The translations under genes and the position numbers were made by a program. Below are positions 31,495 to 42,139 of a DNA stretch of 64,000 nucleotides, piece after piece. This stretch comes from Neoceratodus forsteri (lineage: Eukaryota > Chordata > Ceratodontiformes > Ceratodontidae). The notes under the pieces are model-generated. The model did no database searches. It was not told the DNA's origin and saw nothing but the letters and a program-made list of their open reading frames with translations. Location: positions 165,020,501-165,084,500 of the forward strand of contig CM057456.1 in NCBI GenBank assembly GCA_016271365.2. The letters run 5' to 3'. How positions within the stretch are numbered: position 1 is the stretch's first letter; each line of letters starts with the position of its first letter.

Positions 31495-34045
31495 AAAAGT
31501 GTTCATTTAATACCTCTGCCTTATCCTTGCTTCCTTTCTCCCACCCTTCACTCTTCTGAAGATTAACAGTGCCCTCTTTCATTACCCTTTTTCCCAAATA
31601 TATCTGAAGAAGAGCTTGTCCCATTCCATAATCCCAATCACAGTCTGTAGTATTCTTGACATGATCTCCATTTATTACCACCATGTCCATGATGGCTCTT
31701 TCCCTAGTTGTTTATTAACCTCCCCAACCAGGAACCCAACCTGCTCCATGCCCAAGAACAACTGAGTCTCATTGCAGGTGGCAACTGGGACATCCTACTT
31801 AATCTTGGGTATGTTGAAGTCACCCACTATTACTTGCTCTCCCATCCCAACTGCCTGTCTGATCAAGTCATCCATCTCTTTCTCTTTCTCTTTTCAGCAT
31901 CCTGTAGCAGCAGATGTTAGGCACTTCCATCCTCAGATTTCTTCCTGCCTCTTTATGCAGCTGGACCCACAGTGCCTCTGGACCCCTTCCCCCATGTCCT
32001 CCCCTGTGACTGTTATGTCTTCCTTATCATATAGTCCAACCCTTTTCCCTCATCTCCCTGTCTTTTCTGAAGAAGGTGTACCCAGAATGGAATGATCCCA
32101 GTTGTGGTTTGGGTTGGCCCAGGTCTCAGTGACCATTTAACATGGCCTGCAGGTTATCCGTTTTGTTTCCAAGACTTCTGGCTTTGAAGGACACAACCCA
32201 CTGCCCATCCTGTTTAATCCTCTCCTTCCCTGGACTAGAGCTTCCCCCATTTCCTTCATAGCTTACTTGCCCCCTTCCAATCTCCCACACAATTTCCAAG
32301 TTTCAATTTTCCTTCCCCATCCTGCTCCTCTCTTCATCACATCCTGCTACCCCCCATGCTGGTTACACAAGGAGACCTGACAGCCCCTTCTCTGGGATGC
32401 TCTGGGTGCTGCTTTACCTAGTGGCCCCCTTTTAGTTTCAATTCAGAATTCCACTAATGTATTCCCCAATTCAGTCACTGAGTAGCTTTGCTCCTTTCCT
32501 TCTGAAGTGTAATCTCTATAGTGAGTAGAGTCTAATCTTCCTAGTCTCTTACACAATTCCCAATAGCCCCAAAACCCTTCTCCTTGCATCAGTCCCACAT
32601 CCACGCATTGAACTCCTCTATCCTACTCTTGCTTGCTGAACTAGTTCTAGGAACCTGTAGCACTTCTAAGAAGGCTACTGATCTGGCTTCTCCCTGGCAA
32701 ATCTTTCCTATTGTACCTCTCTTGGTCTTTCCTGCACCAATCCCACTTTGTATCCAGCCAAGTTGTTTGCTCTCAGTTGGATGATCACATGCATCTTCAC
32801 TCCCACCCTCTGCATGCACGCATGTACCATTGTGTGAAACCTATATGCCATCATACTAGAAAGGCACTCCACTCTCTTTTCATGCTGTCTGCACCCCTAT
32901 TTCCTAAGCAAATCCCCTCACTACTGAATCTTCCATGACCACTAACGTACCATTATTTAGTTCCCCTACCCTCTCTTTTGGGTCTCTTATCTTGAGCGAA
33001 TCCCTTCTCTTAACTGGTCCTCCCCTACTCCTAAGCTCTTCCCCCGACCACCCCTCAGTATCTCTGTGGTGTTTTCTCCCTTTTCCTGACATTCCCCACT
33101 CCATTCTGTACATCCTTTTGTTTCTGATCTGTTCCCAGTCCTTTCCTTTTTCTCCCTCCTAGTACCCCATGCTACCTATGCTGTCCATTCCTTTCCCCTT
33201 GTTCCCTCTAAACCTTCCGCAACTCCTCCTGAGCCCTTTCTAGGGATCTAACTCTTCTCCTCCTCCTGTGGCTAGCCTGGGTGCATGGACTCACCCCCTC
33301 CTCCACCTGCTAAGCCCTCACCTCTCCCCTGGTTTGTCTCCATCCTGCCTCCCAGTACCTCATCACCCTTTAAGGTCGAGGGACCCAAGGTGTCCTGTCC
33401 TAACCCTTTCTGCCACCCCACAACTCCCTACCATTACCCTTTTCCTAACCCTGCTTATCTGGCTCCATTCCAACCTTTCCAGTTAACCTTAGTCCTCCTT
33501 GCCTCCCCTCAATCTCACATCCCTTGTCCCCTACTCAGTCTTACCCACCTGCCACCCTACTAGTACTCCAAGTTCTTCCCTAAGCATCCTTACTTCATCT
33601 ATCAGGAAACCCAGGTTCCTACTATGTAACACCTGCCCACCACATTGCTCCCAAAAACACAGCCATCCCCAGCTCATGCAGCCCCCCCAAACTACCATCC
33701 CCATCTCCTTTCTACAGATTTTCCTAATCTGAACTTTCTACTACCAGCCCAGTGCACCTCAACAACAGCCCCTGCCTTGATCTCCTGATCACTCCTATTT
33801 CTCTGCATCCCAACCCCAGATAAGGAGTAGTTGATGTTATCTATCCACCTGCCTTCACAGGCCTTCCTCAGATATACATTACACACACGCCAATTCCAGA
33901 CTTTGCATACCCTTTTTAGCTTCCAAGGTTACCCCCTTCAGTCTCATATAAAACTCCAAGAGTTCTGCATCTTACCTAGGGATGTCTTCAGGGCATTGTC
34001 AGGGAACTGCAGGTCCTCAGGGGACTCTACCCAGTATGGCATAGG

Positions 34046-34989
34046 TGCGGGGGGTAACCTTGGAAAAGCTAAGCAAACTCAGAATGACATGTAAAGCACA
34101 TAACAGGATAGGCCTGGTGAGGCAGGTTAGCAGGGGATTTAGGTACTCCCTATCTGGGCTAGGCCTCCAGAAGCAGGTAACTAGGTGGTTATCTACTCCA
34201 TATCTGAGAAAGGCTGGCTACAGTCATGTGGTATGGTGTTCTTGCCAATGAACCCTGGATCAAGGGTCCTACAATCATTCCATCACAGTCAGCCCCCACT
34301 TCCCACTTTCCCTACTTCTTGGCCCCCACTTAACCAATAAGCCCAGAATTTGCATGGATCCCAAACTGTCTAAACAGCAATACTAAAAAAGTAAGTTCAT
34401 TCAGCTGTTTCCTCAGTGTGTTCCAGCTCCCCCGATCAGTGCAGTGGCTGCTGTACCTGTGGCCAAAGAAACCATGCACAGACATTTTGTAGTGATTGAC
34501 TGCAGCTGCACTACTGACTGGCTGCAGTCTGTGGCATGGCATTTGGGTCTGGTGACGTATAATCCCTACCCTATCCCTCCCTCAAAGTTAGCCCCTCACA
34601 CCCCTTCCTTTCTTCACGGCCCCCACACAAATAATTAGGCCAGCATTTGCACAGATGCAAAATTAACTGAACAGTAACACAATAGTAATTTCACTCAGCT
34701 GGTTCTCCAGTGTGTCCTTGATTTCCTGATCAGCAGCTGCTGTACCTGTGGACAAAGAAACCCTACACAAATTTGTTGTAGGAACTACCTGATGAAAAAA
34801 GGGGGGGGGGGGTAATTGCTGTACTCATTTCATTTTGCTTTATATTTATCCTTCTTTTGTTCTAGACATTTACACACATACTAAAAGTTTGACAGTAGAA
34901 TCCCAGTAAAATCCAGAAATTAAACTAGCAATTATCGGCGGGAATCCCAAATTTCAAATCTTGAAAACAAAATGTCATTACTGTAGACA
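34046..34989. repeat. Inverted and direct repeats, no gene
   Basis: The junction block GGGTAACCTTGGAAAAGCTAAG at about 34052 is inverted relative to TTAGCTTCCAAGGTTACCC at about 33918. A diverged direct duplication follows: 34318-34502 and 34614-34789 share CAGCTG.TT.CTC.AGTGTGT, GCTGCTGTACCTGTGG and CAAAGAAACC. A run of 14 G lies near 34800-34813. No coding domain. Confidence 0.55.
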
Positions 34990-35425
34990 TCGTAAATCAA
35001 TGGCCTTGCTGATGGCATAATCTGCCCCTCATAAAGCCATGTTAAGAGGATGTGAAAGAATAATGTGCTCAAACAAGTGCTCCATTATTCTGTCTTTAAT
35101 AATGAGTTTCAGGAGCATATCCTGCACTGTAGTTCTGGGGGTCTCACCATGTCTTCTTTCAGACTTTCAGATGGGGATCACATAGGCCATGTACCATCCT
35201 CCAGTACCACACCTGTATGGAGAGAGTCATGAAAGATTACTGCAAGAAACCCCGCTACCACCCCACCATTATTCCTTTAGCTCCATTTTGATCCTGGGGT
35301 GTTTGCCGTCAGCCCTATAGGACTTACCTGGTTTAGTCCTCATCATACAGTTTTCCACCATGGTATGATGTCTCCCCTGATGCCATGTTACTTCATTATG
35401 AAAATGGCCAATGTTAGCAAACTCT
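34990..35425 (-). mobile_element. Decayed CR1-like fragment
   Basis: Minus-strand sequence resembles the CR1 linker/early RT, for example the CR1-typical wording of the antisense near 35040-35330, but the frames are badly broken. Assignment is by similarity to the parallel parts of CR1-C only. Confidence 0.4.
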
Positions 35426-35429
35426 ATTA

Positions 35430-38400
35430 ATAAACATGCCTCATTTAATTATACATATTGGGACAAACGACCTGGCTGACAAGACAGTAGATATAGTCCA
35501 GAGGAGGTTTGAGGAACTAGCACAATTATGTGAGGGGGCAGGAAGATCAGTAACTTTTTCTGAGATACTTCCGGTGCCAAAGGCAAGCACAACAAAGAAG
35601 CTGAGAATAGGAATTTAACAGATGGCTAAAAACCTGGTGTTGTGCTAAAGGGTATGGGCTGTTGGGGGGTGGAGGGACCTGGGAGGACAGTAGTCTCTAT
35701 GCCAAGGACAGACTACACTTGAGTGAGGAGGGAAAGAAAGTGTTGAAACAGAGGATGGAAGAGTATATAGAGGAAGTTGGGAATTTAAACTAGGAGTGGG
35801 GGGTGGCAGTTGGGGAAGAGATATGCAGAGACCACAGGTTGGGAAATCATATGAGCTTACTCCCCATAACAGTGACAAAGGACAAATGGCAAGTACTGTT
35901 GGTGATGCTAGGAAAGGAGGGCAGGATGGGAGGGAGGGAAAAGGGTGGAAGGTGGTTATCCTTAATGCTAGGAGCCTTGGGAGGAAAACTGCAGAGTTAC
36001 AGGTTCTCATGGCAGAGGGAGAGGTGGACATTGCAGCCATCACGGAAACATGGGCCACCCAATATAATGACTGGGACCTGTCTGTACCAGGGTACAGGTT
36101 ATTTCGTAGGGACAGGGTGATTGGGAAAGGAGGGGAGTGGCACTATATGTGAAGGAAAGACTGAAGTGTGTAAGAGAGGAAGGGGAGGAGGGTAGAACGG
36201 AGTCACTTTGGGTGCAAATCCAGGATTCCAAGAATAGGATTCTTAGAATGGGAGTGGTGTACAGGCCACCATCTCAGACGGAGGAGTTAGACAGGGAACT
36301 AGCGGGACAGATCAGAAGGACCTGAGAGAAGGGTAATGTGGTGATTGTGGGGGACTTCAACATGCCAGAAGTGGACTGGAGCACCCCAACAACCAGGAAC
36401 AGAAGGGAGCAGCTACTGCTGGATGCCTTCCAGGACAGCTTCCTGCTGCAAATGGTCAGTGAACCAACCAGGTTAGGGAATACCCTTGACTTTGTGCTGG
36501 CAAATGGGGACTTTGTGAGAGAACTTACAGTGGAGGAACTGCTGTCAGGGAGTGACCACCACTCAGTATGGCTCACATTGGATATGGGCAAGGAAGGAGT
36601 GGAATCTAGCACAAGAGTGCTGGACTTCAGGAGGGCTGACTTTGGGAGGATGGGGGAAGTGGTAAAAGGGTACCTGGCCAGAATTCAATCTAGTATGGAT
36701 ACTAACCAGAGGTGGGAGCTCATAAAGCTGGGGATAGTGGAGGCAACCAAAACCTGCTGCAAAGCCCAGAGCAAGAAGGCTAGGGCTAAGAAACCGAGCT
36801 GGTTGAGTAAGGAGGTTATGGAAAAGGTAAAGAGGAAAAGAGCTGCCTTTAGGAAGTACAAGAAAACATGGAGGGGGGAAGGACAGAGAGGAGTACTTGA
36901 CAGAATCGAAGGAGGTGACAAGGGCAGTAAGGGGAGCCAAAGCATCTACGGAACTCAGGCTGGCACAAGGCATTAAGAAGGGGAGAAGGACTTCTTTGGC
37001 ACATCAGGGAGAAGTAGCTGTAAGGACCACATAGTAAGGATTGGAAGGAGGGGGTTGGGTGGAAGCAGGGTACATAAGTGGAAGCACTAAATGAGTACTC
37101 TGCTCAGTATTTACTAAAGAGAAGGGGGTGACACCCAAGGTGGAGAAATGGCAGAAGCAGGTGGGGAAGTGGTGACAGATGGGGAAATCATGGAGGGCAG
37201 AGTTCGAGAGTGTTTGAAGGCACTGAGGGTGGACAAGGCGCCAGGCCCAGATGGCATCCACCCCAGGGTACTGAAGGAGCTGGCAGAGGTCCTTGTAGGA
37301 CCTTTGGCAGACCCATTTAATGCCTCACTACATTCAGAGTGTGTACCTCAGGACTGAAGGATGGCTCATGTGGTGCCACTCCACAAGAGTGGCCCCAAGG
37401 ATGAACCGGGAAACTACAGACCGGTGAGCCTCACATCCATTGTGGGTAAGCTGATGGAGACTATCCTGAAGGAGAGGCTGGTGGCCCTCCTAGAGGACAA
37501 AGGACTACAGGACAGCAGACAGCATGGCTTCATACATGGCAGATCCTGCCAAACCAACCTGGTCATGTTCTATGACTGGGTAACTAGGCAACTGGACAGG
37601 GGCCATGCAGTGGATGTCCTGTATCTGGACTTTAGTAAGGCATTCGACTTGGTGCCACATGGAAGGCTGGGAAGGAAGTTAGTAGGCACAGGGGCGGGTG
37701 GAAAGCTGGTGAGATGGGTAGGAAACTGGCTTCAGGGAAGGCAACAGAGGGTGGTGGTGGTGGGTGGGGAGCTCTCACACCCATGGGGCAGTGACGAGCG
37801 TGTCCCATAGGGGCTCGGTGTTGGGACCAGTGTTGTTTGGGATATTCATTGCAGACATATCATGGGACATCAAGAGCAAGATCAGTTTGTTTGCTGATGA
37901 TACCATGGTTGGCGGTGGTGGATGACCTAGAGGGATGGCAGGGGTTGCAGGATGATTTGGCAAAGCTTGAAACCTGGTCAGACACCTGGCAACTGGGCTT
38001 TAATGCCAAAAAAGCACAAGGTGCTGTATTTTGGGATGAAGAACCCAAGGAGGAGTTACCAGCTAGGGGAGTGCAGCTAGCCCAGACAGAGGAGGAGAAG
38101 GATCTGGGTGTGCTCATTACAGGGTCAATGAACAACTCAGCACAATGTAGGAAGGCAGCTGCAAAGGCCAACAAAATGATGGGTTGTATTGCAAGGGTAT
38201 ATCCTCGAGGAGGGAGGAGGTGATTCTGCCACTGTATAGGTCATGGTAGTTAGACCACACCTGGAGTACTCGGTGCAGTACTGGTGCCTGTATCTGAAAG
38301 AGGGACATTAAGTTACTGGAGGGGTGCAACGAGGCCAAAAAGATGATCAAGGGCTGGGGACTTATCATATGAGAGGAGGTTGAAAGAGTTGAACATGTAC

Positions 38401-38812
38401 TCACTGGAGGAGAGGAGAGACAGGGTGACATGATTGAAACCTTTAAATACATGAAGAAAGGAATAAACAAGACGGGTACAGAGGGCTGTTCAAAGTAAGG
38501 GAGGGAGGGCCACTAGGGGCCATGATATGAGACTGGAGCGAGGAAGGTTCAGGAGGAGATGAGGAGACACTTTTTACAGAGAGGGTGGTGGCTGGGTGGA
38601 ATGCTACCTGCAGAAGTGGTATGCAGTAGAACAGTGGACTGCTTCAAATGAAGATGGGACAGGACAAGGGGGAGGGTTAATGAAGGGGAAGGGTGGAAGG
38701 GAGGGGCAGCTGCAGAATAAGGGGTGCTAGCTGCACATTCGAGCAGACTTGATAGACCTCTAGGCCTTTATCTGCTGGCAAATTTCGTATGTTCGTATGT
38801 TCGTATGTTGAA
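35430..38812 (+). mobile_element. CR1 LINE (CR1-B), 5'-truncated within ORF1
   Basis: It starts in the ORF1 esterase (IIHIGTNDLADK, SVTFSEILPVPKA) and runs through ORF2 to a 3' end of three CGTATGTT repeats (38787-38812). It is a different subfamily from CR1-A, with a distinct tail octamer. Confidence 0.85.
35436..38470 (+). pseudogene. CR1-B ORF1 end and ORF2 (endonuclease and RT), frameshifted
   Basis: ORF1 esterase end: 35436-35618. Endonuclease: 35796-36152 (LNARSLGRK, AITETWA), 36137-36325 (MGVVYRPPSQ) and 36338-36976 (VGDFNMPEVDW, SDHHSVW). RT: 37148-37357 (APGPDGIHPRVLKEL) and 37361-37810 (NYRPVSLTSIVGKL, HGRSCQTNL, YLDFSKAFDLVPH). The catalytic FADD block is present near 37890-37905 but in another frame (LFADDTM). 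Thumb and C-terminal parts are at 37920-38470. I count at least six frame changes, so it is inactive. Confidence 0.8.
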
Positions 38813-40069
38813 CTAAGTAAACAAAACAATGCTTTATGTGCAGCAATAACTTGGTGAGTTAAAGGAAATCCTTCAGAAAATGGATAACAACATGGATAAT
38901 TTTACTCAAAATTCTCAAACGGCAAAGGCAAGGTTCAAGAATATCATACTTCACTGTAGATCTGAAACCAGTACATTTCAAGTTATTATATGTCAATTCA
39001 CTTTAAAATGCAGTATTATAATTTGAAATGAGACAATATACACTGAGATGTATAAAATGATGGGGAAGGGGATAATGCTAGTTGAAAGTACACTCCATTA
39101 CTCAGAAATATAAGTGCATTTTATTTTGTGTGTGTTTTTTCCCACTTTTGAACCATACGCAGACTTGGAATTTGTCCAACAGTTTGCAGCCATTGGCTAA
39201 CTGAGATATGTTGAACTGCAATACTGGAAAACCTGTATGAAATAAGGAAAGGAATATCACATCAAATTATTGCTGAGTGGTCATCTACCCATCACCAATT
39301 ACTGGTCGAACACATCATCATTAAGTGTGTAGAAAAAAAGTTAAATGGGATAAAATACGGTAAGTAAGAACAAATGTTACCACTAAATGACAGTTTCTTT
39401 ACCAATATGCTTATGTGTAAACTGAAAAATATTCAGAGAATTAACATTACATAGCAGTTAAAGGACTGTTTTTGAAATACTGTGGCAAAAAAAGTCCCAT
39501 TTTGCAATTAATGGGCAGATGGTCCCTGTTTTACAAGCTGAAAACTTTATCATACCAATATGAATATAACAGCCCCCATCAAAAGCATTTCCTCTTGGGC
39601 AAGGCTGGAATGTGGAATATTTATGAACAATCCTTAAAGTTCTATGACCTTCACTCAGGGTCAGTACTAGCCTCACAGAAATCTAATTAATGGAATTTCC
39701 TGTATGTTCATTCCCAACTTGTTAGTTCGTTTGAAGCTAAACAAAAAAGAAAAGCACATCCATTTTCTTTCAGTAAGCTGAAAAAATACAGATGTCTTCA
39801 ACAGCTTTCAAATAGCAACACTTTATAACACATACTATACTGTCACACTCTGCATAAAGCTAAGTCCTGTCTTTTTAATTCCAGCAGACAATACAGTGTT
39901 GGAGTCACGAGAGGAGCAAACAGGGGCTTGGCCACAGTAGCTCTGTCATCAGCTCTAACTGTTCATAAAGCATTGTCATTTACATGTGAGGAAGGGTTCT
40001 ATTTAAAGATAGCACACATCTCGGGACCTAACAGCTCACAACACTCGTTATCTATAATTCTTGTAAGTA
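38813..40069. other. Gene-free AT-rich DNA
   Basis: No repeat end, ORF domain or RNA gene recognised. A block at 40070-40110 (TAAGTAAGTAAG then TTTTATTCATT) looks like the tail of a LINE or SINE. Confidence 0.5.
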
Positions 40070-40239
40070 AGTAAGATTTTATTCATTATGCACCATTTCA
40101 CTGAGGCTCAGGGTGCTGTGCAGGGTGCAGACAGTACAAACATGAGTACAACACAAAACTGTTCATACCAATTGTAAGAACAAACATCTAACAAGCATTT
40201 GTCAATGCCGAATGTTGTCACGCAGGCATTGGTAGTGCA

Positions 40240-41170
40240 GTACAGGAAAACATTTTGGACAGGATGTAAAAAATGACAGCTGTACAGTTCATAAGGAGGT
40301 GTAAAAAAATGCCAGTGTTGTGTGTGTGGCATGTAAATATTGCAAATTTGCAAGTTACAAGGGTGCGGAAATGTGCAACGACGCTTGGAACAGCAGCCAT
40401 TTTATGTATGTCAGCACCAAATTTTCAACATAGGCATTCTAGCACCTCTGCTCATGTAGTGTCACTGTTATTTCCTCAAACTGTCCTAAAAAGGGATTTC
40501 GCACAGCGACCGTACTATTCTGCACCAGAAGTGCGAAAACACATTTTGGGCTGGATATGTGAAATGACAGCTGCACTGTTTATCAAGAGGTATGGAAAAA
40601 TGACAATGGTGAAAATCCAGAGTGAAAATATTACAAATGCACGTTACAAACCTGCGTGCAATCTGCCAATGGAGTATCGTCACCAAATTTTCAACATAGG
40701 CATTTTAGGACCTCTGCTCATTAACTGTGTCACTGTCATTTTCATAATCTGGCCCGAACACTGATTTCCCACAGCGACTGCTCTATTGTGCGCTGGAAGT
40801 ACGGAAACACATTTCTGGCAGGATGTGGAAAATGACAGCTGCACTGTTCACAAGGACATATACAAAAATGACAATGTTGAAAATCTGGTGTAAAAATGTT
40901 GCGACCATGGGTTATGAGCCTGCGTAGCAACTGCCGAACGCACGCTCGTGAAACAGTCATTTTTTTGGGATTTTTTCCACCAAATTTGCAACATAGGCTT
41001 TTTGAGAGGCCACCTCATGAACACTGGCACTTTCGCTTCATTAATCAGTCCCAAAAGATGATTCCACGCAGTGACGGCAAAATCACCTTTTGAGGCTGAT
41101 TAATGCCATGACAGTGATATAATTCATGAAGAGGGGTTCCAAAAACCCCATGTTGAAAATTTGGTGCCAA
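40240..41170 (+). repeat. Diverged tandem repeat, period about 270-290 bp
   Basis: The block AAAACA.ATTTTGG.CAGGAT.TG..AAATGACAGCTG recurs at 40246, 40534 and 40803, and ACCAAATTTTCAACATAGGCATT recurs near 40420, 40684 and 40980 (diverged). A partial fourth unit is near 41140. Copies are about 75-80% alike by eye. No coding domain; apparent frames change between copies. Confidence 0.75.
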
Positions 41171-41530
41171 AATTCCAAAAAATGCCCGAGATATGCAGCA
41201 AAGTTGAAAAACCCCTATTCATTCCATTATACAGCTTACCGGCATTTCCTCAGTTCAGTCGGCTTGAAGATTGCGAGACGAGCCTTCCGTCCACCAAAGA
41301 TCGCGCCAGACTCTGGAGGTAAGTATGGAGTGAGGGGTGTGAGGAGGCTGGGTGTGCAGTGGGTGGGTGCAGGTTGTGGGAGGGGGCTGAGAGCTCCGAG
41401 GGACCGTTTCCTTCTTTACAGGGTGAAAAAAACAAAAAAACATTGAGGGACCATTTTCCTGTTTAACAGGTGCTTTGGCATGCTGGGGTGGGCTCCCAGT
41501 GTGCTACCTGTGTGGGTGGGTGGGTGCGTT

Positions 41531-41870
41531 AGCTGATGGGGGATTGAGCACCCCCATCGGCAAACAAGGAAGGGGGGAGCTGCAGGAGCTGAGGGGGATT
41601 GGGCACCCCCTTGGCTATAGAAACAGAAGGGGGACGACATTATGCCAATGGGAAGTGGGCTCCCCCATCAGTAACATTCAAGGGGAAGGAGGGAGGGATA
41701 CATGCCGACGAGGATTAGGCACCCCCGCCGGCAAAGAGAAACTGTTGGTGGGGGGGCACATGATGCCGAGGGGGATTGGGCACCTCTTCGGCAATCAAAA
41801 AAGGGGGGGTGTTACATGATGCTGACAGGGACTAGGCACCCCCGTTGGCACACAATAAAGGAAGGGGAGT
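41531..41870 (+). repeat. Minisatellite of about 60 bp with a hairpin in each unit
   Basis: Six units begin near 41531, 41586, 41644, 41704, 41764 and 41819. Each carries a GCCGA..GGGATTGGGCACCCCC..TCGGC core that can fold on itself, followed by an A/G-rich spacer. A degenerate extra unit precedes them near 41475. Confidence 0.85.
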
Positions 41871-42139
41871 TTGCATGCAACAGCGGCAGTCACTGACGCC
41901 ATGTTGCCTGCACTTAGGGAGAGGTGTGCTGTGGTCATGCTGCATGAGAGCTTCACTCTCATTGCAGAAGACCTTTTCATTGATCTCATCACCTCATTAG
42001 CCAGGCAGGGTGTTGGCCCCTGCTGCTGGCTGATTGGGGAATGCAGAACGCACCTACTGGTGCGTGTCCTTCATTCGCCCAATAGCGACCGCGCCTCCAA
42101 AGCTGCACTGTCCCATGATGTTGGCTGAGCAAGCGTGCC

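Larger units (their letters stand above)
21770..34045 (-). mobile_element. CR1 LINE (CR1-C), long copy split by CR1-A and a Rex1-like LINE
   Basis: Minus-strand CR1 parts lie at 34045-31505 (ORF1 and EN), 30144-29695 (linker and RT start) and 22908-21770 (RT to 3' end). ORF1 shows an esterase-type VVMEDSVVRG near 32920 and VAFLEVLQVPR near 32690. The endonuclease has GDFNIPK near 31810. The linker reads KAEVLNEHF at 31520. RT motifs are LCQTN at 29700 continuing to ISFFDWVMKAID and HIDFSKAFNLVPQ at 22900-22830. The order is collinear with one element, and both breaks are explained by insertions with target duplications. There are many frameshifts and stops. The 5' limit is uncertain. Confidence 0.75.
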
